A DNA stretch of 32,100 nucleotides, taken from positions 1-32,100 of the forward strand of contig CAYSQW010000039.1 of the NCBI GenBank assembly GCA_964433135.1, in the 5' to 3' direction. Below the pieces are notes generated by a model. The model made no database searches. It saw nothing but the letters and a program-made list of their open reading frames with translations, and had not been told where the DNA came from. The translations under genes and the position numbers were made by a program. Shown piece after piece: positions 24,013 to 32,053 of the stretch. This DNA is from CAYSQW01 sp964433135. Its GTDB lineage: Bacteria > Acidobacteriota > Aminicenantia > Aminicenantales > Aminicenantaceae. Numbering within the stretch: position 1 is the stretch's first letter; each line of letters starts with the position of its first letter.

Positions 24013-25212
24013 ATGTTTTTCAATTTTAAGACAAGCGCTCTATTTATGATCATAATCGCCTTTCTAAGCCTTAATCTGTTCTTCCCGCCGGCGGCCGCCT
24101 CCGATAAAACCGGAAAGGGACGGGACTTTCAGGTCCGATCCGGCCCCGAAGCCATCGATCCGCTTGAAAAAGGGATTTATGATTTCCTGGACACCGATCT
24201 CGAGCCCTTCGAAAACCGGGCGGCTCAGGCCTACAAAGCGGGGCGCTTTCGGGAAGCCGCGCAATGTTATCTCTATCTTCTCGGTTTTGATTACGCCGAT
24301 GCACGAGCCATGTTCAACCTGGCATGCTGCTATGGGAAGATGGGTGAAGCCCGATCCGCAGCGGACATGCTGCGGAAAGCCGTCCATACCGGATTCACGG
24401 ATATCGACCGTATAACCAACCATCAGGCTTTCAGGAATCTTAACGACGACCCCGTTTTTGCCGATTTCCTCAACCACCTGAAGGATTACGGAACCCATCT
24501 CGGCGAAACCATATATATTCCCGGCCCTAAACTTTTTGCCTGCCGTGTTCATCTTCCCCATAGGTATAAAAAAAGCAAACGATATCCGCTGGTCATCGGG
24601 CTGCACGGTCATGGCTCCAATGCGGAGAACATGGCGTCTCTCAGCAAATACATGGGAAAAACGGATTTTATCTACGCATCCCCCGACGGGCCCTATCCCT
24701 TCAGGATGCGGTACAGAACCCGGGGGAAAATGCGTTCCTGGGATATCGGAATAAAGGATGAAAAACTGTGGGCGACAGCGGATCCGCTCTCCGTTGAATA
24801 CATCAGGCAAGCCGCCCTGCATCTTTCCGGACTTTACCCCATCGATTCGATCTACCTGATGGGACACAGCCAGGGAGCGGCCTACGCCTACATCACGGGG
24901 ATTAAAAACCCCGAACTTTTCCGCGGCATCATCTGCTTCGGCGGACGCATCCCGCCCATAGGTGCATCCTATTCCCAGCTGAAACCGGCTGACCTCGAGG
25001 CAGCGAACCGCCTGCGGGTGTTTATCTCCCATGGGAATAAAGATCCGCTTCTGAATATACGACACGCCCGGCAAAGCAAAGCTCTTTTGGAACAGTATGG
25101 TTATAAGCCGGAATATCTCGAATTCGAGGGGGGACATGAGATTTCACCCCGGGCCCTCAAGCAAGCCGCCGCCTGGCTGTCCGAACAGCCGGAAGCGACA
25201 CCCGGGAAATAA
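24013..25212 (+). CDS. exported alpha/beta-hydrolase (esterase-like) with N-terminal TPR-like region
   Basis: The product has 399 residues. The N-terminus is a signal peptide (MIIIAFLSLNLFF, then PPAAAS). Residues about 65-150 hold TPR-like helices (ARAMFNLACCYGKMGEARSA). The hydrolase domain follows, with oxyanion region GLHGHGSN, nucleophile elbow MGHSQG (S286), acid D344 in GNKDPLL and H375 in GGHEIS, so the triad is complete. It resembles the phospholipase/carboxylesterase and PHB-depolymerase-like group. It likely cleaves an ester outside the cytoplasm; the substrate is unknown. AAAAGGAG lies upstream of ATG 24013. It is convergent with the exported methyltransferase gene. Confidence 0.85.
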   Translation: MFFNFKTSALFMIIIAFLSLNLFFPPAAASDKTGKGRDFQVRSGPEAIDPLEKGIYDFLDTDLEPFENRAAQAYKAGRFREAAQCYLYLLGFDYADARAMFNLACCYGKMGEARSAADMLRKAVHTGFTDIDRITNHQAFRNLNDDPVFADFLNHLKDYGTHLGETIYIPGPKLFACRVHLPHRYKKSKRYPLVIGLHGHGSNAENMASLSKYMGKTDFIYASPDGPYPFRMRYRTRGKMRSWDIGIKDEKLWATADPLSVEYIRQAALHLSGLYPIDSIYLMGHSQGAAYAYITGIKNPELFRGIICFGGRIPPIGASYSQLKPADLEAANRLRVFISHGNKDPLLNIRHARQSKALLEQYGYKPEYLEFEGGHEISPRALKQAAAWLSEQPEATPGK

Positions 25213-25326
25213 ATCCGCGGCAACGCCGTCGTCGACGAGCCCGTCGGTTCCATCTCCGGGGGAAGCTCCATCAAGAGCTCCGATCATGAACCAGCGGATC
25301 GGATTTCATAACTCGACCGGGAGGAT

Positions 25327-26037
25327 CTACTGCGGCATAAGCCGGACCGTTCCGGATGGCTGGCGGCTTTCGGCCCTGAGGATGAAGATAGAATCCACGG
25401 GAAGGCTCCGATCGATCCGCACGATTTTGAAACCGGATTCCCCAGCGGCTTTTTCGATCCGCTCCTGGATGGTAAGCCTTTTAGGATCAAGTTTTCCCGT
25501 CATCTGTTTGATCTCCGCATCGATCTCATCATCCGGCGGATCGAGGATAACCAGGGTCGCTCCCGGTTTCAAGCTGGAGAGCACGCTTTTCATCATGGGG
25601 AGAGGCTTGTCCAGCATATGAAACACCCATACCATCACGACCATATCCAGTGAATTTTCCGGAAAAAGAGTCTTTTCTTCTTCACCCAGGATCAATTCGA
25701 TATTCCGGATGTCGTTTCTCCGACAGCGATTCCGCAGATAGTTCAGCGCTCCCGCATCGATATCATTGGCGTAGACTCTGCCGGTGTTTCCGACTCTGCG
25801 GGCCAGATGGACGGTATAACGCCCCCGCCCCGCGCCCACCTCGCCGACAATCATGCCCGGTTTGAGACCGATGACATCCATCACCTGTTCGGGAGGTTGA
25901 CGCTCCCGGTTGATCTTTTCTTCCCAACCCTTGATCCGCTTGATCGTTTTCTCATCGATCTCTTGAACCTGCGAAAAGGCCGTGACGGATGAAAACAGAA
26001 TAAGCACGGACAGCATAATCAAGGTTTTTCTTTTCAT
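25327..26037 (-). CDS. exported SAM-dependent methyltransferase
   Basis: The product has 236 residues. ATG 26037 is preceded by GAGGA at 7-nt spacing and followed by a signal peptide (MKRKTLIMLSVLILFSSVTA). The body is a class I methyltransferase: motif I VGEVGAGRGRYTVHLA (residue 64 on), NDID (91-94), PENSLDMVVMVWVFHML and SLKPGATLVILDPP. Secreted or lipoprotein methyltransferases of this type occur in many environmental Gram-negatives, with unknown substrates; how they get S-adenosylmethionine outside the cytoplasm is unclear. The gene stands alone, with 114 bp to the convergent hydrolase. Confidence 0.82.
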   Translation of the reverse strand: MKRKTLIMLSVLILFSSVTAFSQVQEIDEKTIKRIKGWEEKINRERQPPEQVMDVIGLKPGMIVGEVGAGRGRYTVHLARRVGNTGRVYANDIDAGALNYLRNRCRRNDIRNIELILGEEEKTLFPENSLDMVVMVWVFHMLDKPLPMMKSVLSSLKPGATLVILDPPDDEIDAEIKQMTGKLDPKRLTIQERIEKAAGESGFKIVRIDRSLPVDSIFILRAESRQPSGTVRLMPQ

Positions 26038-26154
26038 GGTAAATTCCTCTTTTTTATTCACGATCGAATTGTTTTTGAGGGATCATGCAAAATCCTTCCT
26101 TCTTATCCTTTATACTCTTAAGACCGGGAAAAGTTGCAGCGGAACACGCTAATT

Positions 26155-28731
26155 CTACTCATATTTGAGACTTTCCACCGGGTTGGAAATCCCGGCCCGC
26201 ACGGACTGATATCCTACCGTCAACAGCGACAGCAACCAAGCCAATCCACCGGAAAGGCAGAAGATCCATAACGAAAGCTCCGTTCGAAAGGCGAAGTTTT
26301 CCAGCCACCGCCGCAGCAAGAAAAAGGCAACTGGCCATGCAATCAGGTTGGCGGCACCGACCAGTATGGAAAATTCCTTCAGCAGCAGGCCGATGATGCT
26401 GAAAAAAGAGGCGCCCAAAACTTTGCGGACACCGATCTCCTTTCGCCGCCGCTCCGCCATAAACGACGCGAGCCCCAGAAGACCCAGGCAAGCGATGAGA
26501 ACGGACAATCCTGTAAAATACCGCAGCAGCACCCCCATCAGACGCTCATCCCCATAGAGTCCGGCGAGTCGCTCATCAACGAAACCGCATGAGAAAGGAA
26601 TATCCGGCGCCTCTTCCTTCCATAGGCTTTCGATATATCCTAGGGTTTCCGGTCTGTTCAACGCATCGGGAACCAGCCGGATCACCATGTTCGAAAATCG
26701 ATCGGGATCATGGATCAACACCATAGGTTCTATTTCATAATGCAGGGAGCGGAAATTGAAATCCTTCACAACTCCGATAATCGTCCCCCCTTCTTCCGTT
26801 ATCGAAGCCCTGGTCCCAATGGGAGACTCCAGCCCCATGGCCCGAACAGCGGCCTGATTGATCACATACTCCATTCGCTCAGGATTGCGCCTGTTCGAAA
26901 AAAAACGTCCCTGGTCCATTTTCATGCGAAACGTCTCCAGATAATCGGCATCCACCCAAAATATCTTGAGGTGGATGCTCCCCTTTACCGATTTTCCTTC
27001 CCAATCCTCAACCAGAGTTCCCCCCACCAACCGGCCGGGCAGATTGGCCGTGGCCGCGGCCGCGGTGATGTCGGAATTCCGAAGCAGGCGCTGCTTCAGC
27101 GCCTCGGTTCGTGAGGACATCTCTCCCCTGAGAGGTACGGCCACCAGGTTGGTTTTGTCGAAACCCAGATCCATGCGCTGCATAAAGCGCATCTGCCGCC
27201 CCACGGCCAGCACCGCGATGATGACCCCGATGGTCAGGGCGAATTGAAAAACGATCAAAATCCTGCGCAGGGACGACCTTTCGGAACGCACATCGGGAGC
27301 ACCCTTCAGCACCATGGAGGGCCTGAAAGCCGAAAGATAGATCGCCGGATAGAAACCGGATGCCAACCCGGTAAACAGCACGATTCCGGCTAGACCGGCC
27401 AAGGGGCCTCCCCGGATCAGAAGAGAAAGGGAGATCCGCTTTCCGGCCAGGGTATTGAAAACCGGAAGCAGAGAGGCCACCGCACCCAACGCCAGCAGGG
27501 AAGCGGTCATGGTAACCGCCAAGGATTCACTCATGAACTGCCGGACAAGTGTGCCCCGTCCCGCTCCGACGACCTTTCGAAGTCCCACTTCCATTGATCG
27601 ACGTCCGGAACGCGCGGTCGCGAGATTGACAAAATTAAAAACCGCCATCAACAACAAGGCCGCCGCGATCAAAGAGAATGCCATCACGTTCCGGCGGCTG
27701 CCGTGCCGCACCGGATCGAACATGTAAGCGGGATCAAGATATATGCGAAAAAGCGGCTGCAAAAAATATTGAGCCTCCAGCTCGGGATAGTGCGCTTGGG
27801 AACAGGCCGTGATTTTTCGGGCCGCCGTCTGCGGATCGGCTCCTTCCCGCAGTTCGACATAGGTATAGAAGGAGATGTTTCCCCAGTTGTCAAGATCCCT
27901 GCCGTTCCGCCCCAAAACCTGAAAATTCAGCAGGTAATCAAAATCAAGGTGCGACTGCCGGGGGATGTCGTGGAGCACGCCGGTAACGGTGTATTCGTGG
28001 CCGCCGCCGGATCTGATAACCTGCTCCATGGGATTCATCCCCCGAAAGAGCTTGCGCGCCGTCTCCTCGGTAATCACAATCGAATGCGGAGAAGAAAGCG
28101 CCGATTCGGGGTCACCCTCAAGAAGCTTGAAAGAGAACATCCGGAGAAAATCCGGACTTACCAGTAATCCCTGCTGGTCGAAACCCCGATCCCCGGAGAG
28201 CATCCTCATGGAAGAGCCGCTCATCCGGACCGAGGAAAGGATTTCCGGGACGTCTTGAACGAGAGCAGGCGCCATCGCCAACGGAGTGACGGCGATTTTC
28301 TTCCCGGCTCCGACATTATCATCCGAAAGCCCAACGCGGGCGATATTCGCCGCCCGTTCATGGAACCTGTCATAGCTCCACTCATCGCGCACCCACAGCA
28401 GGATGAATATGCAGCAGGCCAGGCCGACGGCCATGCCCGTGATATTGATCAAGCTGTAAACTTTCTGCTTTTTCAAGTTCCGAAAAGCGACTTTTAAATA
28501 ATTTGCCATCATGACAACACTCCATATACCGGAACTCCAGATCTCGGCGGCAAAGGTGATCAGCACCTGTCTCCAAAACCAGAGCCACGCTGCTGGATAG
28601 CCCCGCTCGATAATCCTGTCTCTAAAAAGTTCTTCAAAATCTCCCAACAGGGCGACACGCTCATTTTCAGGCAGGACGGCGCACAGGATTCTCTCACCTG
28701 TCCGCGGGGGGGAAGCGCCGATTCCTTTCAT
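26155..28731 (-). CDS. FtsX/MacB-type permease with N-terminal permease-prefix domain
   Basis: The product has 858 residues. The prefix domain (1-73) has LLGDFEELF and WLWFWRQVL. The core begins at about M74 (MMANYLKVAFRN), followed by TM1 (INITGMAVGLACCIFILLW), an extracytoplasmic domain, the middle bundle (ALLLMAVFNFVNLATARSG), a second extracytoplasmic domain and the C-terminal bundle (ACLGLLGLASF, KEIGVRKVLGA), ending SLKYE. It is complete. ATG 28731 lies 7 bp after the padR stop; the longer frame runs into the padR gene and is rejected. As with its paralogues, no ATPase is adjacent. It is about as divergent from the other copies as they are from each other, so these are old paralogues and not recent duplicates. 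Confidence 0.9.
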   Translation of the reverse strand: MKGIGASPPRTGERILCAVLPENERVALLGDFEELFRDRIIERGYPAAWLWFWRQVLITFAAEIWSSGIWSVVMMANYLKVAFRNLKKQKVYSLINITGMAVGLACCIFILLWVRDEWSYDRFHERAANIARVGLSDDNVGAGKKIAVTPLAMAPALVQDVPEILSSVRMSGSSMRMLSGDRGFDQQGLLVSPDFLRMFSFKLLEGDPESALSSPHSIVITEETARKLFRGMNPMEQVIRSGGGHEYTVTGVLHDIPRQSHLDFDYLLNFQVLGRNGRDLDNWGNISFYTYVELREGADPQTAARKITACSQAHYPELEAQYFLQPLFRIYLDPAYMFDPVRHGSRRNVMAFSLIAAALLLMAVFNFVNLATARSGRRSMEVGLRKVVGAGRGTLVRQFMSESLAVTMTASLLALGAVASLLPVFNTLAGKRISLSLLIRGGPLAGLAGIVLFTGLASGFYPAIYLSAFRPSMVLKGAPDVRSERSSLRRILIVFQFALTIGVIIAVLAVGRQMRFMQRMDLGFDKTNLVAVPLRGEMSSRTEALKQRLLRNSDITAAAATANLPGRLVGGTLVEDWEGKSVKGSIHLKIFWVDADYLETFRMKMDQGRFFSNRRNPERMEYVINQAAVRAMGLESPIGTRASITEEGGTIIGVVKDFNFRSLHYEIEPMVLIHDPDRFSNMVIRLVPDALNRPETLGYIESLWKEEAPDIPFSCGFVDERLAGLYGDERLMGVLLRYFTGLSVLIACLGLLGLASFMAERRRKEIGVRKVLGASFFSIIGLLLKEFSILVGAANLIAWPVAFFLLRRWLENFAFRTELSLWIFCLSGGLAWLLSLLTVGYQSVRAGISNPVESLKYE
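28510..28523 (-). promoter_or_regulatory. possible internal translation start at the permease core
   Basis: GGAG (28520-28523 on the minus strand), then 7 nt, then ATG at 28512 (Met-Met-Ala-Asn-Tyr), the first codon of the core. The position is the same as in the paralogues at 9,795 and 12,337. Confidence 0.4.
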
Positions 28732-28738
28732 GGCCTCT

Positions 28739-29062
28739 TCATCCGGTCGATCCGAGGTCCGGAAAACGGTCCCAGAGCGAATCGTTGATTTTTTTGTATG
28801 CGGCAAGCAGCGCATATCCCTCGATCGTGATCGAATAAATCTTTTTGGCGCGCCCTCCTCTCTTGGCGGTGGCCTCCCCCCAATGGGACTCGATCAATCC
28901 TTGAGTCTCGAGATGGCGCAACGGACGATGAATGGCCCCTACATTCCAATCTCTCCCGAGTATACCTGACAGGTGCTTCTTGATGGCGACCAGGTAGGCC
29001 TCTTCCCGAAGCTTCCATATCGCAAGCAGAATCTGTTCCTCACGTTGCGTCAAATGAACCAT
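28739..29062 (-). CDS. PadR-family transcriptional regulator
   Basis: The product has 107 residues: MVHLTQREEQILLAIWKLR, AYLVAIKKHL, NVGAIHRPLRHLETQGLI, KRGGRAKKIYSITIEG and a final tryptophan helix. Ribosome-binding site AGGGGAG lies just before ATG 29062. It heads an operon with the intact permease and is divergent from a permease remnant. Unlike its paralogues, I see no clear copy of the TTC...GAA operator upstream; the nearest resemblance is TTCATAGGTATATA at about 29,120. Confidence 0.9.
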   Translation of the reverse strand: MVHLTQREEQILLAIWKLREEAYLVAIKKHLSGILGRDWNVGAIHRPLRHLETQGLIESHWGEATAKRGGRAKKIYSITIEGYALLAAYKKINDSLWDRFPDLGSTG

Positions 29063-29510
29063 GTCTCCCCTCATGTGTACGACTTTGATTGATTTTATTC
29101 ACAAATAGAAAACATATCATTCATAGGTATATACGGGCTAAAGAAAAAAAGGTTGCTTTCGGGCTTGGCTTTTCCCATCTCTTCACCACATGATCTCGGC
29201 TCGGAAAGCGGAACGTCCCCCCCCCCCGGCATCGATGCCGACCCGCGGCGCAGCCCCCACCCTCAACGGATTCAATGACGGCCGCAGTCTTGAGCGGAGG
29301 CTCTTCCGCTCACCCCAAAACATCCGTCTTGGATGTCCGGATACGAACAGGTGCGTCACGCCATGAAACACTGCCGGGACGGAAGGGTGGGGGAAACAGA
29401 ACTCCCTCCCGAGATAATTTGCTGGCACGATCCTTGCAAATCTTAACATCCGGATGATTGTGCAACATCACCCGATTCCGGATACATCCCAAATCAGGAG
29501 AAGGCCGTTC
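29063..29510. other. divergent intergenic region
   Basis: This 448-bp stretch lies between the padR gene and the permease remnant. It holds an 11-C homopolymer at 29217-29227 and the sigma-54 promoter at 29,423. Otherwise no gene or RNA is recognised; the open frames across it look spurious. Confidence 0.5.
29423..29440 (+). promoter_or_regulatory. sigma-54 (RpoN) promoter
   Basis: TGGCACG-ATCC-TTGCAAA matches the sigma-54 consensus TGGCACG-N4-TTGCW at every conserved position, with GG and GC 12 bp apart. Transcription would start near 29,449, about 60 bp before ATG 29511. Such promoters need an AAA+ enhancer-binding activator, none of which is encoded in the window. Confidence 0.75.
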
Positions 29511-30024
29511 ATGCTGACGAGTTATTTCAAGACAACGCTTCGAAGTTTTCGCAAGCACAAGGTTTACGCCGTCATCAACTTCGCCGGATTAACGGTGGGT
29601 CTGGCCTGTTGTCTTCTGATATGGCTTTATGTCGCTCACGAATTGAGCTTCGACCGCCATCACCCGGAAGCCGAGCGCAGCTGTCGCCTGTTTGGGGCTT
29701 TTCGGCCTGGCGGCTTTTGCCGCTGCACGGCACCGCAAGGAAATCGGGATCCGAAAAGTGATGGGAGCTTCCGTCCTCGGTATCGTGGTCTTGTTCTCAC
29801 GAGATTTCGCCCGACCAGTGTTGATCGCCAATGCGTTCGCCTGGCCCGCGGCCTGGTTGGCCGCCAGACATTGGCTGCAGGGATTCGCATACCATATCCC
29901 CCTGAGCGGGGCGATCTTTGTGATGGCGTTGGCCGCCTCTCTGTTTATCGCTCTGCTGGCCGTGGGATGGCATTCCCTCCGCAGCGCTTTCTCCTTACCA
30001 GTAGAGGAAATCCGTTATGAATGA
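29511..30024 (+). pseudogene. FtsX/MacB-type permease reduced to its two ends
   Basis: ATG 29511, behind AGGAGAAGG, opens a prefix-less core: MLTSYFKTTLRSFRKHKVYA, then the TM1 region GLTVGLACCLLIWLYVAHELSFDR. Around 29,675-29,685 the sequence jumps to the last membrane bundle in a different frame: VACLGLFGLAAF, RKEIGIRKVMGAS, ending VEEIRYE at 30024. Roughly 600 residues are missing and the deletion itself causes the frameshift. The last 110 codons (29692-30024) stay open and well conserved, so the loss looks fairly recent. It is the second prefix-less permease in the window behind a sigma-54-type promoter. Confidence 0.85.
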
Positions 30025-30037
30025 GAGCGGATCCTTT

Positions 30038-30415
30038 CTACAGAAGTTTTTCCGCCCCCGAATAGATCTCTTCCACGACCAACGCGGCCGCGGCGTGACC
30101 TGGATTCTTTTTCGGATTCCATTTTTTCATATCTTCATAGATGCGGCCTTCTTTGTGGTATTCAATCCTCCCCTTCAATTGGAAGGAATCTCCTTCTTTG
30201 GTTATGAAAAGGATGGATCCTTTGCTGCCGGCAAGGATGTTTTCCAACGTTTTTGAAAAATAATTATTGGCAACCACGATCATATCGTCCTTGAATCTTG
30301 ACACACAGGTTGCATATATCGCATTCGGAAGCCCGTCAAGATTTACGGTAGATAAAATGACGGGGCCTTCCCGGTCATCCCATGCTTTTCTTACATTATC
30401 CGGCAATACAGCCAT
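30038..30415 (-). CDS. pyridoxamine 5'-phosphate oxidase-family FMN-binding protein
   Basis: The product has 125 residues. ATG 30415 has AAGGAG at 8-nt spacing; the frame extends far upstream (to 30610) without another site. The sequence MAVLPDNVRKAWDDREGPV, ILSTVNLDGLPNAIYATCV and MIVVANNYFSKTLENI fits the small split-barrel flavin-binding PPOX family, members of which bind FMN, F420 or heme. Actual PLP synthesis is unlikely given the short length. The gene stands alone and is convergent with the permease remnant, 14 bp apart. Confidence 0.82.
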   Translation of the reverse strand: MAVLPDNVRKAWDDREGPVILSTVNLDGLPNAIYATCVSRFKDDMIVVANNYFSKTLENILAGSKGSILFITKEGDSFQLKGRIEYHKEGRIYEDMKKWNPKKNPGHAAAALVVEEIYSGAEKLL

Positions 30416-30688
30416 GAAAGGACTCCTTTTCGGCGCAGCGGATGAAAGAGCCTTGCCGATATTCCATGAATTTTCCATTACTTTGAAATATTGAAGCGGC
30501 TTTGTCAATGAGGCGCTTATCACTTTGTCTTGTCTATCAAGGGAAAATCCCCGGGATCCCTCCCGACAGAGAACCGAAAAAAGTCGTTCAGCAACAGCGT
30601 ATTTCCCCAAACCGCAAAAATGGATGTGTCTTGCTCAATTCGGTTTAACGGTGCTTAAAGGAAAACAAAGGATTTCTCGGGGGAATGA

Positions 30689-30733
30689 TGGTGGAGCTGA
30701 GGAGACTCGAACTCCCGACCTCTTGACTGCCAG
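30689..30733 (-). tRNA. 3' part of a tRNA-Ala(GGC), probable attachment site
   Basis: Read on the minus strand, the segment runs from the anticodon loop CTGGCAG (anticodon GGC) through the 3' anticodon strand TCAAG, variable loop, T arm GGGAG-TTCGAGT-CTCCT, acceptor strand CAGCTCC, discriminator A and CCA. The matching 5' half is absent: the bases before the loop (GGTGG) cannot pair with TCAAG. A 45-nt 3' tRNA copy beside a tyrosine recombinase is the typical product of integration at a tRNA gene. By polarity, the element lies to the right of it. Confidence 0.8.
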
Positions 30734-30761
30734 CCACCAAGCCCAATTTACTTTGTTCATT

Positions 30762-31226
30762 TTAATTCATTGAAATTAAACTAGTTATAGGGTATTTTTT
30801 AGCACTTCCATCTTTTACGAGACAAAAACGGGACAGTTCTTCAGAAGAACTACCCCTGTTCTCGTGACTCCCAGAAATTGATTCCACAGCTTTCTTCATA
30901 CTCTCCCAGCTTGCATGGAGATAAGTCTTAGTGGTTTTTAATCTGGAATGCCCTAACACGTTTTTCACAGCAATAGGACTAGCGCCTTTTTCAAGAGCTC
31001 TTGAAGCAAAAGAATGTCTGAAGTCATGAAAACTCTTTCCTCTGATCTCTGCTTTTTCACATGCTCTTAGAAAAGCTTTCTTAAACTCTTTGATCTCCCT
31101 GTATCTCTTCAGACTGCGGTCGTAATACATAAACACATATTCACAGAGACCTCTATTACGTGCTTTCAACCTTCTGAGCTCATCGAGCAAAGCTTCATTA
31201 ACAGGGAATTCCTCGCTTTTCCGTTC
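30762..31226 (-). pseudogene. tyrosine recombinase (integrase), C-terminal part only
   Basis: The open frame gives about 154 residues, with no good start (a TTG at 31190) and a stop just upstream at 31227-31229. It has the tyrosine-recombinase features KSFHDFRHSFAS (H-x-x-R box), VLGHSRLKTTKTYLH (His and catalytic Tyr). The core-binding domain and first catalytic arginine are missing. In another frame just upstream, at about 31,230-31,270, the minus strand reads ENSKNGKAR, like the strand carrying the catalytic lysine, which suggests a frameshift in a longer gene. It lies 28 bp from the tRNA fragment. Not functional as it stands. Confidence 0.85.
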
Positions 31227-31229
31227 TTA

Positions 31230-31547
31230 CTATTTTCTGCCCTGATACCAAGATTGTGTCGGTTCAGCGAAGTTCGGACAAAGGCTGAATTTTCCAAAGC
31301 TACGGTTTGAAATAAGAAAACCAAGCCAGGAGAATCATGAATGGTCCGAATTCAGCTGAAACGGCACACTTTTAAGGTAAGTGTTGCGATAGGGCGATTC
31401 CAAGACATTTTTTTATTTACGACTTGTCATACCCCAATATTCTACATATATATAATTTGATATTAAATATTATATTGATTTACATTTCATGCATTAAGTG
31501 TATAATATATTTATTCCAATTTTTTAGAGAACAGGAATTTTATCTCC
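31230..31547. other. AT-rich region with decayed integrase sequence and a promoter
   Basis: The left part seems to hold out-of-frame remains of the integrase. From about 31,390 the sequence is strongly AT-rich and leads into the marR promoter. No other gene is recognised. Confidence 0.5.
31479..31506 (+). promoter_or_regulatory. sigma-70 promoter of the marR gene
   Basis: TTTACA (31479-31484), a 16-bp spacer and a perfect TATAAT (31501-31506), about 40 bp before ATG 31548, within AT-rich DNA. Confidence 0.6.
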
Positions 31548-32027
31548 ATGAAAGATACGATTTATGAAAACTACACCAAGGATATCGTCAACGCCCTGAG
31601 ACAGATATCAAGCCTTTTATATCACAATTCTCGGGAGATGAAACAAAGATACGGGATCACCAGTCCTCAACTTCTCGTGCTTAAAACCCTCGTATCCTCG
31701 CAGGAAACCCTCTCCGCAATAGGCATCAGCCGCATCCTGAGTGTGTCCCCTTCAAATATCACCGCCATGTTGGACCGACTGGAAAAAAATGGTTTTATAC
31801 AGCGCCACCGCAAGGAAAACGACAGGCGGACTATCGAGATTATTCCCACACAATTGGGAAAAAATCTCGCTCAAAAAACGGCACATCTCATCGAAGAAAA
31901 ACTGATTAGAGGTCTGAAGGACCTCACTGATATCGAAATCTCAAGCATCTATCTCTCTCTGAAAAAAGTCATTGAGATCGCAGGGAAAGAACAGTTGGAA
32001 GCCGTTCCCTTTGACCAGTTCACATAA
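31548..32027 (+). CDS. MarR-family transcriptional regulator
   Basis: The product has 159 residues. The winged helix-turn-helix is clear: SPQLLVLKTL, LSAIGISRILSVSPSNITAMLDRLEKNGFI with the recognition helix, then the wing RHRKENDRRTIEIIPT. Terminal helices form the dimer interface. MarR proteins usually repress neighbouring efflux, stress or catabolic genes and respond to small aromatic ligands. The next gene begins 26 bp later on the same strand and is the likely target. Its base composition is more AT-rich than the genes to the left, which fits acquired DNA. Confidence 0.9.
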   Translation: MKDTIYENYTKDIVNALRQISSLLYHNSREMKQRYGITSPQLLVLKTLVSSQETLSAIGISRILSVSPSNITAMLDRLEKNGFIQRHRKENDRRTIEIIPTQLGKNLAQKTAHLIEEKLIRGLKDLTDIEISSIYLSLKKVIEIAGKEQLEAVPFDQFT

Positions 32028-32053
32028 AAGGGCAAAGCCGTAAGGAGGATCCA

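Noticed and set aside
29217..29227. Run of 11 C as a functional element
   Set aside because: A lone homopolymer away from any start or promoter; phase variation cannot be argued without a gene across it.
30525..30773. Plus-strand open frame containing ETRTPDLL
   Set aside because: This peptide is the familiar spurious translation of the strand opposite a tRNA; the tRNA-Ala fragment explains it.
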